Shown here piece after piece: positions 26,794-35,114 of a stretch of DNA of 48,487 nt (positions are counted from its first letter, which is position 1; every line of letters begins with the position of its first letter). The stretch is from Clostridiales bacterium Firm_18 (GTDB taxonomy: Bacteria; Bacillota; Clostridia; Monoglobales; Firm-18), in NCBI GenBank assembly GCA_001604215.1, contig LVAX01000084.1:1-48487 (forward strand), in the 5' to 3' direction. The position numbers were made by a program, and so were the translations under genes. The notes under the pieces were generated by a model that worked only from the letters and a program-made list of their open reading frames with translations, was not told the origin of the DNA and ran no database searches.

Positions 26794-29700
26794 ATGTCGC
26801 ACTTTAACAAAAAGGTTACGTCGCTGATTCTATTGCTGGTTTTATGTTTTTTGGGTTCGTCTGTTCTGCCCGTGTTATCATCCAGCAGTCTCACTGCCCC
26901 GAAATTGGAAAGCGGACGGCGGTTGATATTTGAACAGGATTTTGAGGATAAAAGAACCGCTAACTGGAAAACTTCGGTCGGGTATCCCGAATTACGAGAG
27001 TTAGACGGAAACACGGTTTATAATGTGAAGGGTTTTGACTATGTCGATTTCACGAATGTGAAAAAAATGGTTAATTTCCGCTTTGAATTTAATATGATGA
27101 TTAAAATTAGTGACCCTGAAAATGCTTGTCCGGCATTTTATGTAAAGTCGCAGAGCGATACACAGAGATATGAAATCGTTTTTAAAAGAAGCAAGAAAGG
27201 AGATCCGAAGGGGAAAGAATTCGTTACCCTTCGACGAAACGGAACCGACACCATTTCAATTCCCATGGAGTTTAACGCATTTAACGAAAAATGGGTTTAC
27301 ATAAGAATAGATGTAAACAACGGTATCATTAAACTTTATTTTAATAATAATAGTAAGCCGATTCTTACATATGAAGATCCGGTTCCGTTGGTATCCGGAT
27401 CTTTGGGATTTGCGCGAGGAGAGTGTGACTATTTTTATCTCGATAATCTTCTTGTCAGTGCCGATAAAGTACCAAATGGCGAGTACGATACCGCGTTTAC
27501 AGGCATAACGGTTACAGCTCCCCGAAGCCCGTCGGTGTATGGGGAGACACTTGTGGATTGGGACGCTTCATCACAAAATGAAAGCCCCTTCTCCGGCGGA
27601 CAGTTGATATCCGGCGCGGATGGGCAAGGTCTTTTTGTAGATGGGAGGGCAGAAGTAGGTGATTCGTCATGGACGAACTATTCTTTGGAAATTGATATGA
27701 CTCTGCTAGGCAAAAAACCAATAGGAAGTACCCAACCATTTTTATATTTTCGATATATCGACGACCGAAACTTTTATTCATTAAGCAGCAATTTGGCAGG
27801 TTCTTCACTGGTTGTTCGCAAGATGGTTAACGGTTCGTCAGTTTGGGTATCGGAGAAGGTTTTTTTCTCCGGACCAAACAGAAAATTACAGTTGCGTATT
27901 GATATTTATGGAAATCGATTTAATATCTATGCCAGAAGTAAAAGTTATCCGAATTTCGAGTTTCCGAACATGTTTATCACGAGTGACGGCCCTAATAGAG
28001 GCGGTGTTGTCGTAAACAAGATCAATTCTCTTGACGGAATACTGGTAAGCAGTATTAAAGCGCGTGAAATAAAAGAATTGGGGTCAGTAGGTCCGCGGCC
28101 CGATCCGGAACCGTTAGTGGAAGTCTTTGAAAATCCCGCACCAAGTTGGAGGGATATTCAAAATCATTGGGCAGCCGCCGAGCTTACCAGCCTTGCGGGG
28201 GCAGGCATTATCATCGGTTTTCCCGATTGCACATTCCGTCCGGATGCAACGCTACAGGTCAATGAGTTCATAAAAATGTTGGCAGTTGCCGCCGGTTGGG
28301 AAATAGAGCGTGATGAAACGAATTGGGCATCCTCGTATATTCAGGCGGCCATTTCCAATGGAGTAATGATTGACGGCGACTTTGACCGGTATGATCGTCC
28401 CATTACCCGAAAAGAAATCGTGAATCTTATAATTGCGCTTCTTGGAGAGGAGAAAGAATCCGCACTTGAAAAAGCGGCCGATTTGGGTATTATAGTCAGA
28501 GACGAGCAAGGAAGCCTGAATGAAGACGCAACAGCGACTCGTGCGGAGGCAGCGGTAATGTTGGCGCGATTGCTTTATCCCGTTTACCGACCTGCGGAAA
28601 ACACCGTTTTAGTCACTTTGAAGGAAAGCGACAAAGCTTTTGCAAATCCATATAAGGGGTTTAGAGGTGGCTGGAGAGAAATCTACGCGACCTTGCGTCA
28701 TAATAATATTTATTGGAACCAGATTGAAAATAATGAGTCGGATGGGGTTGACAAAATCATAGAATACACCGATGAACTGTTGAAAGATTATCCGAAATAC
28801 AATACAAAGGCAATTCTTCGCGTAGTGCTGGAAGTTCCGCCGAATACTTACTGGCCCGCCGACATGAAAACGTTGGATTACACAAGCAAGAAGTTTTGTG
28901 ATAGAATTGATTCGTTAGTGAAAAAACTGGCTCAAGCCTGGGACTTTGATCCTCGAATTGCGTATATTCACATGGGTATTGTCGGCAAATGGGGAGAAAT
29001 GCAAAGCCCGTACCCATCCTTAGATGTGGCAAAAGCTCTGGACAAAGCTTTTTCACAGTATTTTACAAACAAGCTTGTTATGACTAATATTTTATTGCAG
29101 GGTGGTATGTTTCCAGATACCACATACGGTTCATATTGGGATTCATTTGGGCATTGGGGCAATCTTCCTGTATTGGATCTGTTTGAGGACCCGGATTACA
29201 AGGACAGCTGGAAAATAGCGCCACGCGGTGGTGAAGTCGCTTTTGACTGGGGTGAGATGCTTGGAGCAACTCCTAACGAAGCAGTAATCAATCACAAAGA
29301 CAGATATATTGAGCTTTTCAGAGCAACACACTTTTCTTATATCGGTTGGATATCAGGATATGACAAAGGAGACCCTGTCACAACAAGAAACGCAATTGAC
29401 ATGCAAAAAGCGCTTGGTTACCGATTTGTGCCGGATGCGGTGCGCTATACGAGGCGCGCAGAACCCGGAGGTACCATTGACGTAATGTTTAATGTAAAAA
29501 ATACAGGAAGCAGCCCGGTGTATTATAATATGCCGCTGGAGGTAAGCCTGTTGGATAGCGAAACAAGACAACCGGTATGGTCGGCTAACTTCCCCAACTT
29601 GGATATACGCACATGGTTGCCCGATGACGACTATAGCTGCCAACCACTTTACAACGCTGCAGCACAATTTGAATTACCGCCCGATCTTCCGGTTGGGGAA

Positions 29701-29901
29701 TATATATTGTCATTCGCAGTACTTGACCCCGAAGGTGGAAATCTGCCGTCATTACGTTTTGCCATTGACCAGTATTTCAAGGGTGGCAGACATCCGATTG
29801 GCAAAATCGGCATAGGAAAGGATGTAGTGGATCCCTTCCTTTCGTCTGATTTGTTTGACGATATTGTAAGCGATAAACTATATTACATATACGAGCGCTG
29901 A
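26794..29901 (+). CDS. Exported double-LamG/SLH/DUF4832 surface protein
   Basis: A 1035-residue secreted protein, the longer paralog of the gene at 8513-11038 and the only plus-strand member of the locus. The signal peptide covers residues 1-~32. A first LamG-like module spans ~42-225, and a second ~255-430 matches the single LamG of the paralog. SLH-type repeats lie at ~455-600 (WRDIQNHWAAAELTSL; FRPDATLQVNEFIKML). DUF4874/DUF4832 spans ~615-1030 with a WGEMQSPYPS loop identical to the paralog and RVVLEVPPNTYWPADM in the barrel. AGGAGG precedes the ATG, with two tandem promoters upstream. Predicted to be wall-attached and possibly a glycan-cleaving enzyme; the reaction is unknown. Confidence 0.8.
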   Translation: MSHFNKKVTSLILLLVLCFLGSSVLPVLSSSSLTAPKLESGRRLIFEQDFEDKRTANWKTSVGYPELRELDGNTVYNVKGFDYVDFTNVKKMVNFRFEFNMMIKISDPENACPAFYVKSQSDTQRYEIVFKRSKKGDPKGKEFVTLRRNGTDTISIPMEFNAFNEKWVYIRIDVNNGIIKLYFNNNSKPILTYEDPVPLVSGSLGFARGECDYFYLDNLLVSADKVPNGEYDTAFTGITVTAPRSPSVYGETLVDWDASSQNESPFSGGQLISGADGQGLFVDGRAEVGDSSWTNYSLEIDMTLLGKKPIGSTQPFLYFRYIDDRNFYSLSSNLAGSSLVVRKMVNGSSVWVSEKVFFSGPNRKLQLRIDIYGNRFNIYARSKSYPNFEFPNMFITSDGPNRGGVVVNKINSLDGILVSSIKAREIKELGSVGPRPDPEPLVEVFENPAPSWRDIQNHWAAAELTSLAGAGIIIGFPDCTFRPDATLQVNEFIKMLAVAAGWEIERDETNWASSYIQAAISNGVMIDGDFDRYDRPITRKEIVNLIIALLGEEKESALEKAADLGIIVRDEQGSLNEDATATRAEAAVMLARLLYPVYRPAENTVLVTLKESDKAFANPYKGFRGGWREIYATLRHNNIYWNQIENNESDGVDKIIEYTDELLKDYPKYNTKAILRVVLEVPPNTYWPADMKTLDYTSKKFCDRIDSLVKKLAQAWDFDPRIAYIHMGIVGKWGEMQSPYPSLDVAKALDKAFSQYFTNKLVMTNILLQGGMFPDTTYGSYWDSFGHWGNLPVLDLFEDPDYKDSWKIAPRGGEVAFDWGEMLGATPNEAVINHKDRYIELFRATHFSYIGWISGYDKGDPVTTRNAIDMQKALGYRFVPDAVRYTRRAEPGGTIDVMFNVKNTGSSPVYYNMPLEVSLLDSETRQPVWSANFPNLDIRTWLPDDDYSCQPLYNAAAQFELPPDLPVGEYILSFAVLDPEGGNLPSLRFAIDQYFKGGRHPIGKIGIGKDVVDPFLSSDLFDDIVSDKLYYIYER

Positions 29902-29910
29902 GACGATTAG

Positions 29911-30045
29911 CTAAATAAAGTGTTCCGGCGCGTAGCGCTTTCCAAAAGCGCCTCATCTCGCCCCGCGAGGGACAGCGAAGGCGGATTCATTCCGCCGGAG
30001 CGCGAAATTGCGCGGATTTTGCGCAATTTCCTATAAATTAAAAAA
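29911..30045 (+). repeat. Dispersed GC-rich palindromic repeat, copy 1
   Basis: A ~135-bp block, much richer in GC than its surroundings, with an inverted matching copy at 42171-42305. It contains a GGCGGA/TCCGCC hairpin and a perfect 10-bp stem GAAATTGCGC/GCGCAATTTC (30004-30030). It follows the DUF4832 stop, so it may also terminate transcription. Confidence 0.7.
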
Positions 30046-30046
30046 C

Positions 30047-30077
30047 GCACCCCCACCCCTTAAAGGGGCAGGGGGTG
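30047..30077. terminator. Strong hairpin between convergent genes
   Basis: Stem CACCCCC-A-CCCCTT with AAGGGGC-AGGGGGTG, with A residues before and T residues after it. This fits a bidirectional terminator between the DUF4832 gene and the TIM-barrel gene. Confidence 0.6.
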
Positions 30078-30106
30078 TTGATGTGTGTTTTATCACGCCT
30101 GCGATT

Positions 30107-30934
30107 TTATTTTATATCCAGGCTTTTTAAATAATCAATACTCATTTTGGCAGATTCCAGTGAAGGTCTTTCCGGGGAGGAATCCTGCTCGACTATGGCA
30201 TATTCCGCTCCGGCTTTAACAGCGGCTTTTAGAACAGATGGAATGTCTTGTATGCCGTATCCCACCGGTTTAAACATAAAACCGTTATCCGCCTTGTCAT
30301 TCTCCTTAACTTCCCTGCCGGCATCGTCTATCAGAGAATATACCGAGCCTGCGTTCATGCTGGCGCACACAAAGTCCTTCAGATGTATAACGGGACTTCT
30401 GCCTTTGTACTTTAAGATATACTCCCCGGGGTCGTAGCCTGCGTAACGGACCCAACACGTATCAATCTCTGTCTGTAAAAGATCGGCGGGAATGCTTTCA
30501 TACAGCCAATCCAGCAAAAATTTATTCTCATAGCGTTCAAATTCAAAATCATGATTATGGTAAAGAAGCGTTATCCCCGCATCCTTTAATAGCCTTGCAA
30601 CCTGCTCAAGCTCCCCTACAGTCCGGTCAAACGTATCGGAGCCTTTGTGCTTGCTCTTATCCATCCACGGCACCGCGCAATATTTAGCGCCTATCGTCTT
30701 CAGGTAGTCCACATTTTTCAGCGGCTCCTCCAAAAACACCTCATACACCTGATGTACGGAAACGCACTCAATGCCTATGCTGTCCAGCATACTGCGTATT
30801 TCTTCGGCGGAGTGGCCGAAATATCCCGCGAATTCAACATAGTCATAGCCCATTTTCTTAACTTCCTTTAAGGTATCTTCAATGCTTTTCTCCATTGCAT
30901 CCCTTACTGAATATAACTGCAAACCTATCTTCAT
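30107..30934 (-). CDS. Sugar phosphate isomerase/epimerase, xylose-isomerase-like TIM barrel
   Basis: A 275-residue cytoplasmic TIM-barrel enzyme of the AP-endonuclease-2/xylose-isomerase superfamily (IolE, YcjR and related epimerases). Metal ligands are in place: H in LLYHNHDFEF (~126-128), E156/D158 (QTEIDTCW), H184 (VIHLKDF) and a late Glu in AIVEQD. Known members isomerise or epimerise sugars or keto-sugars. It is the last gene of a five-gene minus-strand operon with two MDR dehydrogenases, a ROK/epimerase fusion and RpiB. That context favours epimerisation of an oxidised (keto) sugar made by the dehydrogenases. The precise substrate is not readable. Confidence 0.8.
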   Translation of the reverse strand: MKIGLQLYSVRDAMEKSIEDTLKEVKKMGYDYVEFAGYFGHSAEEIRSMLDSIGIECVSVHQVYEVFLEEPLKNVDYLKTIGAKYCAVPWMDKSKHKGSDTFDRTVGELEQVARLLKDAGITLLYHNHDFEFERYENKFLLDWLYESIPADLLQTEIDTCWVRYAGYDPGEYILKYKGRSPVIHLKDFVCASMNAGSVYSLIDDAGREVKENDKADNGFMFKPVGYGIQDIPSVLKAAVKAGAEYAIVEQDSSPERPSLESAKMSIDYLKSLDIK

Positions 30935-30954
30935 TCCTTACATCTCCTTTTTGC

Positions 30955-31938
30955 TCAGCACTTTACAGCGCCTCTTATAAATCCGTTTGTTTTTTTCTCC
31001 ATTTCTTCATTTGCCAAATCAAATTCTTCCATGTCGTACACATTTGTTTTTACATCTTTAAACTTCCAAAGGCCTTTTGAAATGAGCTCCAATGCCCGTT
31101 GGCACAGCATAGCTTCGTGCTCAATCCGCCTTTCATGACAGTTAAACGAGGTAAATGCCTTTATGTTCCAAAGCTTGTAGTCAATCGTCCTGCCGCCGTC
31201 GTTATGATAACCGCCTATCCCCAGCCTTCCGTGAGCGGAAACCAACTCACCGGCAAGCTTTAGGCCCTCCTCCGTGCCGGTGAATTCCATAACATTTTTA
31301 AAGCCTATATTAAATATATCTGCCTTGTGACCGTCGCGGGTAAGGTCGGGTTCCCCCCATGTGTCCCAATTCAGAATATATTTCTTTGGAAGCTCATTGG
31401 GTGTATAAACCTCGGTAGCGCCAAACTTCAAAGCATTTTCCAGAGCCTCCTCACGAATATCTATGGCTACAATGTCGCCGTATCCCATTGCGCGGAACAA
31501 GGATATTATTCCAAGCCCCATATAGCCTGCACCCACCACCGCTACAGAATCTCCGCAGAGTTCGGGCGGCATCCTGTGCCCTGCGCTCAGCAGACAGGCG
31601 AGAGGTTCGGCTATGGCATCTAAATCCGTAAGGTTGTCAGGCACAAGGCAGGTTTTGTGCGGCTCCATAACTATATACTCTTTGTACCCGCCGCCTCCGA
31701 GACCTGTCACTCTGTCGCCGATTTTAAAACCTTCCGTGTCCCGCCCGACATCAGCAACCACTCCTACCGTTTCATGACCTAATATATCCCCCGGCTTTGC
31801 CGTTGCCCATGGATAAAGCTCGGAGTGACACATACCTGTGTATGTTACCTTTACCAACAATTGATTGCTGTTTATTTTCGGTATTTCTGTTTCTATAACC
31901 TTGCTTTTGCGGGGGCCTGCCATTACTATTTGTTTCAT
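30955..31938 (-). CDS. Zinc-dependent MDR dehydrogenase, sugar type (1)
   Basis: A 327-residue medium-chain alcohol/sugar dehydrogenase. Catalytic zinc ligands are C37 (TGMCHSE) and H55-E56 (GHE). The Rossmann motif VVGAGYMGLG binds NAD(P). The four-Cys structural zinc lobe of classical alcohol dehydrogenases is absent, as in several sugar-specific relatives. It reversibly oxidises a sugar hydroxyl. It starts with MKQIVMAGPRK, very like the second copy at 31985-32938, so the pair arose by duplication. The TIM-barrel gene follows after 20 bases. Confidence 0.85.
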   Translation of the reverse strand: MKQIVMAGPRKSKVIETEIPKINSNQLLVKVTYTGMCHSELYPWATAKPGDILGHETVGVVADVGRDTEGFKIGDRVTGLGGGGYKEYIVMEPHKTCLVPDNLTDLDAIAEPLACLLSAGHRMPPELCGDSVAVVGAGYMGLGIISLFRAMGYGDIVAIDIREEALENALKFGATEVYTPNELPKKYILNWDTWGEPDLTRDGHKADIFNIGFKNVMEFTGTEEGLKLAGELVSAHGRLGIGGYHNDGGRTIDYKLWNIKAFTSFNCHERRIEHEAMLCQRALELISKGLWKFKDVKTNVYDMEEFDLANEEMEKKTNGFIRGAVKC

Positions 31939-31984
31939 GCGAATTCCTCCGGATTTCTGCCGCAGTTTTTAATTTGAATGAGTA

Positions 31985-32938
31985 CTACGAGCACTTTATT
32001 AAGCCTTTTACAAAATTACCGGGCTTTCCTAAAATTTCCTCATGGGCCAAATCAAATTCATCAAGATTATAGATCTTATGGGGAACGTTCGTATACTTCC
32101 AAATCCCCTTAGAAAGCAGGGTGTATACGTTTTCACCAAGCTGATGGAACTCCTCGGATGTATGCCTCGGATGGGTGCTTAAAGCATCAATGGCCTTCGC
32201 ATTTAACATTTGCACGTCAACGCTCCTTTTTCCGCCTGTGTGGTATGCGCCGATACCCAACATGCCGCGCGCCTGCGTCATCTTTATTGCCACATCAAGT
32301 GATTCTTCGGTTTCACCCCACTCCGAAACAAGCTTAAAGCCCCTGCTGTACATGTGTTCCGAGTCTGCAATATATTCCTGGGGCAATTCTTCGGGGGCAT
32401 ACGCTTCATCAGCGCCGAATTTAAGCGCATTTTCACGCGCTTCTTTGCGTATATCCACAGCTACAACCTTGCCTATGCCTTTGACTTGTTTAAGCAGAGT
32501 GACCATTCCAAGGCCCATATATCCGGTTCCTACAACAGCCGCCGCATCTCCCAAAACGGGAATTCTAAGCTTGTTGGCGGCGCTCAAAAGACAAATTAAA
32601 GGCTCGATAGGCGCATCCTCGTCTGAGATGTTTTCGGGAACGCGGAAGGTAGTCAGTTCATTTGCCAAGGCGTATTCGCTAAACGCATTGCCGCAAAGAA
32701 AACTCACCCTGTCGCCCACCTTGAATTTTGTAATGTTTTTGCCCACAGCCTCAACGTAGCCCATAGGCTCATGCCCAAATTCCCTGCCGACTTGCCCCTC
32801 CGTCCAATCATAATGCTCCGACATACATATTCCGCAATATTTAACCTTAATAAGCATCTGGTCGTCGTTCGGGGTCGGAATCGGCGCGTCAACCACCTTT
32901 GTTTTTCTCGGTCCCACCGTTATTAGTTGTTTCATCAT
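31985..32938 (-). CDS. Zinc-dependent MDR dehydrogenase, sugar type (2)
   Basis: A 317-residue paralog of the preceding dehydrogenase. Catalytic Cys38 is in CGICMSEHYDW, with Met where the usual His follows. GHE is at 55-57 and the Rossmann motif is VVGTGYMGLG. There is no structural zinc site. It is shorter than most MDR enzymes (~340-350) because of the missing lobe. AAAGGAGGAG precedes the ATGATG start pair; the second ATG is equally possible. Two dehydrogenases in one operon would allow oxidation then reduction at one carbon around an epimerisation step, as in the E. coli ycj cluster. This is inference from context. Confidence 0.85.
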   Translation of the reverse strand: MMKQLITVGPRKTKVVDAPIPTPNDDQMLIKVKYCGICMSEHYDWTEGQVGREFGHEPMGYVEAVGKNITKFKVGDRVSFLCGNAFSEYALANELTTFRVPENISDEDAPIEPLICLLSAANKLRIPVLGDAAAVVGTGYMGLGMVTLLKQVKGIGKVVAVDIRKEARENALKFGADEAYAPEELPQEYIADSEHMYSRGFKLVSEWGETEESLDVAIKMTQARGMLGIGAYHTGGKRSVDVQMLNAKAIDALSTHPRHTSEEFHQLGENVYTLLSKGIWKYTNVPHKIYNLDEFDLAHEEILGKPGNFVKGLIKCS

Positions 32939-32953
32939 TTACTCCTCCTTTGA

Positions 32954-34522
32954 TTATAATAATGCACGCAGATAATTCGCGTTTTCTAAAATCGTGTTTC
33001 CGGGGCGGAATAGGCTTGAACTGCCCAAAACAAAGATATCTGCCCCCGCAAGGTGCATTTTCGGCACATTTTCAAAGCTGCAATTGCCGTCCACCTCAAT
33101 CGCTATATCCTCATAACCCTGCTCGTCTAAAAACTTCCGCAATCGCGCAATCTTTTCAAAGCTTTGCGCAACAAGCTTCTGACCGGAATACCCGGGATCT
33201 ACCGTCATCAGTAAAACCATCTTTATATCAGCCAGAACCTCACGGACAAATTCGATTGGTGTGGAGGGATTAAGAGCCAGCGCCGCATCCGCTCCGGCAT
33301 CTTTTATCATAGTCAGCGCCCTGTGTACATGAGGTGTGCTTTCACAGTGAACAGACACAATATCTCCCTTTTGAAGCTTTAGCCTTGGGATGATATCCTC
33401 CGGGCTTTGCGTCATAAGATGAATATCAAAGGGTATGTCTGTGCTGCCCCGGATTTCGCTTATTATATCCATAGAAAGCATCAGGTTCGGTACGAAATGT
33501 CCATCCATAATATCAAAATGAAGGTAATCAATACCTGCCTTTTTCAGTTCCGCAATATCCCTGCTCAGGTTCAGCATATCCGCACACATGATTGATGCGG
33601 ACATTTTAACGCTTCTGCGCTTAGCTATGTTAGGTACCAGCGCTGCGCCCACAAGAGGTGCATCCGCACCAAAGTGCGCCATGCCGATATACAAACCGGC
33701 AGACAGGTTGTAGCAATGCTCCCTTATGTATTTGACAAGAGGCTCAATAAGCATCTCCCTTTGACTGCTAAGGCCTCCGCTGAAAAGCAGGCAGTCAGGC
33801 GAGAGAAGATTAATGATTGCGACAATACCGTTGCCCAGCATACAGATTGCATCATTGATAATCTGCACAGCTTTTTTCTCTTTGTTTTTTGCCCTTTCAA
33901 AAAGGTCACCCGGCGTAGCATCCTGGCCATAAGCTTCCTTTGCGCTCATCTCCAGTCCCGGACCGGCGGTGTAATTCTCCAGGCAGCCTTTTTTGCCACA
34001 GCCGCAGCTCCTGCCGCCTTGGACAACGGGAATATGACCTATTTCTCCGGCGCCATTAAGCGCACCGTCAAAAATTTCACCGTTTATTACAATCCCCGTA
34101 CCTATACCCGTACCCAGGGTAATGCAAACTACGATTTGCTTGCCCTGACCGCCTCCCGCCTTATACTCACCCCATGCGGCGGCTCTTGAGTCCTGTATAA
34201 GCCTTGTGGGCAAACCGGTTAGATTTTGAAATTTTTCGGCAACCGCCTCGTTTTCCCAGCCTAAATTCGGCGTCTTTAAAGCAATTTTCCCGTCCTTACT
34301 AACCGTTCCGGGTATGCCGATTCCGCAGGTTTCAATCTGTCCGTATGAAATTCCGTTTTCGGCAAGAAAAGAATCCAAGGTTTCTTTTAGATAAGTGATT
34401 ATCAAATCAGCACTCTTGTACTCCGGCACCTTTGTCATGTGCTTGAACGCTATACTATTGTCCTCGCTTAATAATCCGATGTTTATCTTTGTTCCGCCTA
34501 TATCAATTCCCAACTTGTACAC
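32954..34522 (-). CDS. Fusion of ROK sugar kinase and RPE/AlsE-type 3-epimerase
   Basis: A 522-residue bifunctional enzyme. Residues 1-~300 are a ROK kinase: ATP motif DIGGTK at 7-12, likely catalytic D111 in IQDSRAAAWGE, and zinc motif H163, C173, C175, C180. Residues ~307-522 are a ribulose-phosphate-3-epimerase fold with metal ligands H335, D337, H368 and D478, and the signatures HFDIMDGHFVPN and VDPGYSGQ. The last motif is closer to allulose-6-phosphate epimerase (AlsE; VDPGFAGQ) than to ribulose-5-phosphate enzymes (VNPGFGGQ). In E. coli AlsK and AlsE are separate and adjacent to RpiB; here they are one chain with RpiB upstream by 4 bases. Likely reactions: hexose (allose-type) phosphorylation and allulose-6-P to fructose-6-P. 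Confidence 0.85.
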   Translation of the reverse strand: MYKLGIDIGGTKINIGLLSEDNSIAFKHMTKVPEYKSADLIITYLKETLDSFLAENGISYGQIETCGIGIPGTVSKDGKIALKTPNLGWENEAVAEKFQNLTGLPTRLIQDSRAAAWGEYKAGGGQGKQIVVCITLGTGIGTGIVINGEIFDGALNGAGEIGHIPVVQGGRSCGCGKKGCLENYTAGPGLEMSAKEAYGQDATPGDLFERAKNKEKKAVQIINDAICMLGNGIVAIINLLSPDCLLFSGGLSSQREMLIEPLVKYIREHCYNLSAGLYIGMAHFGADAPLVGAALVPNIAKRRSVKMSASIMCADMLNLSRDIAELKKAGIDYLHFDIMDGHFVPNLMLSMDIISEIRGSTDIPFDIHLMTQSPEDIIPRLKLQKGDIVSVHCESTPHVHRALTMIKDAGADAALALNPSTPIEFVREVLADIKMVLLMTVDPGYSGQKLVAQSFEKIARLRKFLDEQGYEDIAIEVDGNCSFENVPKMHLAGADIFVLGSSSLFRPGNTILENANYLRALL

Positions 34523-34526
34523 AGTT

Positions 34527-34973
34527 TTACATTTCCCCCCTTTCGATTTTTGTAATCATGTCAATTCGCTTTTGATGACGTCCGCCCTCATATTCGGCAG
34601 TTAAAAAAGCGTCAACAATTGCCTCTGCCGTTGACGTGCCTATGACACGGGAACCGAAAGCGAGTACATTTGCATTGTTGTGTTCCCGCGCGAGCTTTGC
34701 GCTGTAGGCTTCCGAGCACACAACACAGCGGATGCCGTCTACCTTGTTAGCCGCAATAGAAATACCTACACCTGTGCCACAAACTAAAATTCCTGCGTCA
34801 TACTCTCCCGATACCACCGCTTCTGCTACCTTCTTAGCGTAAATGGGATAGTCGGTACGCTCCTCGTTGTGCGTGCCAAAGTCGGTTATCACAATATTCT
34901 TTAACCTTATGTAGTCGATTATATGAAGCTTCAAACCGTAACCTATATGGTCGCTTCCTATAGCTATTTTCAC
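34527..34973 (-). CDS. rpiB: Ribose-5-phosphate / allose-6-phosphate isomerase B
   Basis: A 148-residue cytoplasmic isomerase. SDH at 7-9, catalytic C65 in VCGTGVGISIAANK, and H98 in AREHNNANVL are all present. RpiB isomerises ribose-5-P and, in the E. coli als system, allose-6-P to allulose-6-P. Being first in the operon with a ROK/AlsE-type fusion supports the allose-6-P role, although a pentose role cannot be excluded. It is divergent from the AraC regulator at 35115. Confidence 0.92.
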   Translation of the reverse strand: MKIAIGSDHIGYGLKLHIIDYIRLKNIVITDFGTHNEERTDYPIYAKKVAEAVVSGEYDAGILVCGTGVGISIAANKVDGIRCVVCSEAYSAKLAREHNNANVLAFGSRVIGTSTAEAIVDAFLTAEYEGGRHQKRIDMITKIERGEM

Positions 34974-35048
34974 TTTTCGCCACCTCTTAGCCTGTTTTTT
35001 CTCATCCTACTTAAAGTATAACATCATACTATGCAATTCGTGAGAAAT

Positions 35049-35078
35049 AAAACGACTAACATGTGGACAAAAACGACT
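35049..35078 (+). promoter_or_regulatory. Candidate AraC operator: two 9-bp direct repeats
   Basis: AAAACGACT occurs at 35049-35057 and 35070-35078, exactly 21 bp apart (two helical turns), the usual arrangement for AraC-type sites. It lies in the rpiB/araC divergent region and overlaps the promoter just described by TGGACA and TAAAGT. Confidence 0.5.
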
Positions 35079-35092
35079 TATTATGTTAAAGT
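35064..35092 (+). promoter_or_regulatory. Candidate promoter of the AraC gene
   Basis: TGGACA (35064-35069), 17-bp spacer, TAAAGT (35087-35092), 22 bases before the start codon. The direct-repeat operator overlaps it. Confidence 0.4.
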
Positions 35093-35114
35093 AATATTGA
35101 AAGGAGGATATAAC

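Noticed and set aside
32175..32759. 194-codon plus-strand frame opposite the second MDR dehydrogenase
   Set aside because: Shadow of a gene with clear catalytic motifs; low-complexity Ser/Thr/Ala translation.
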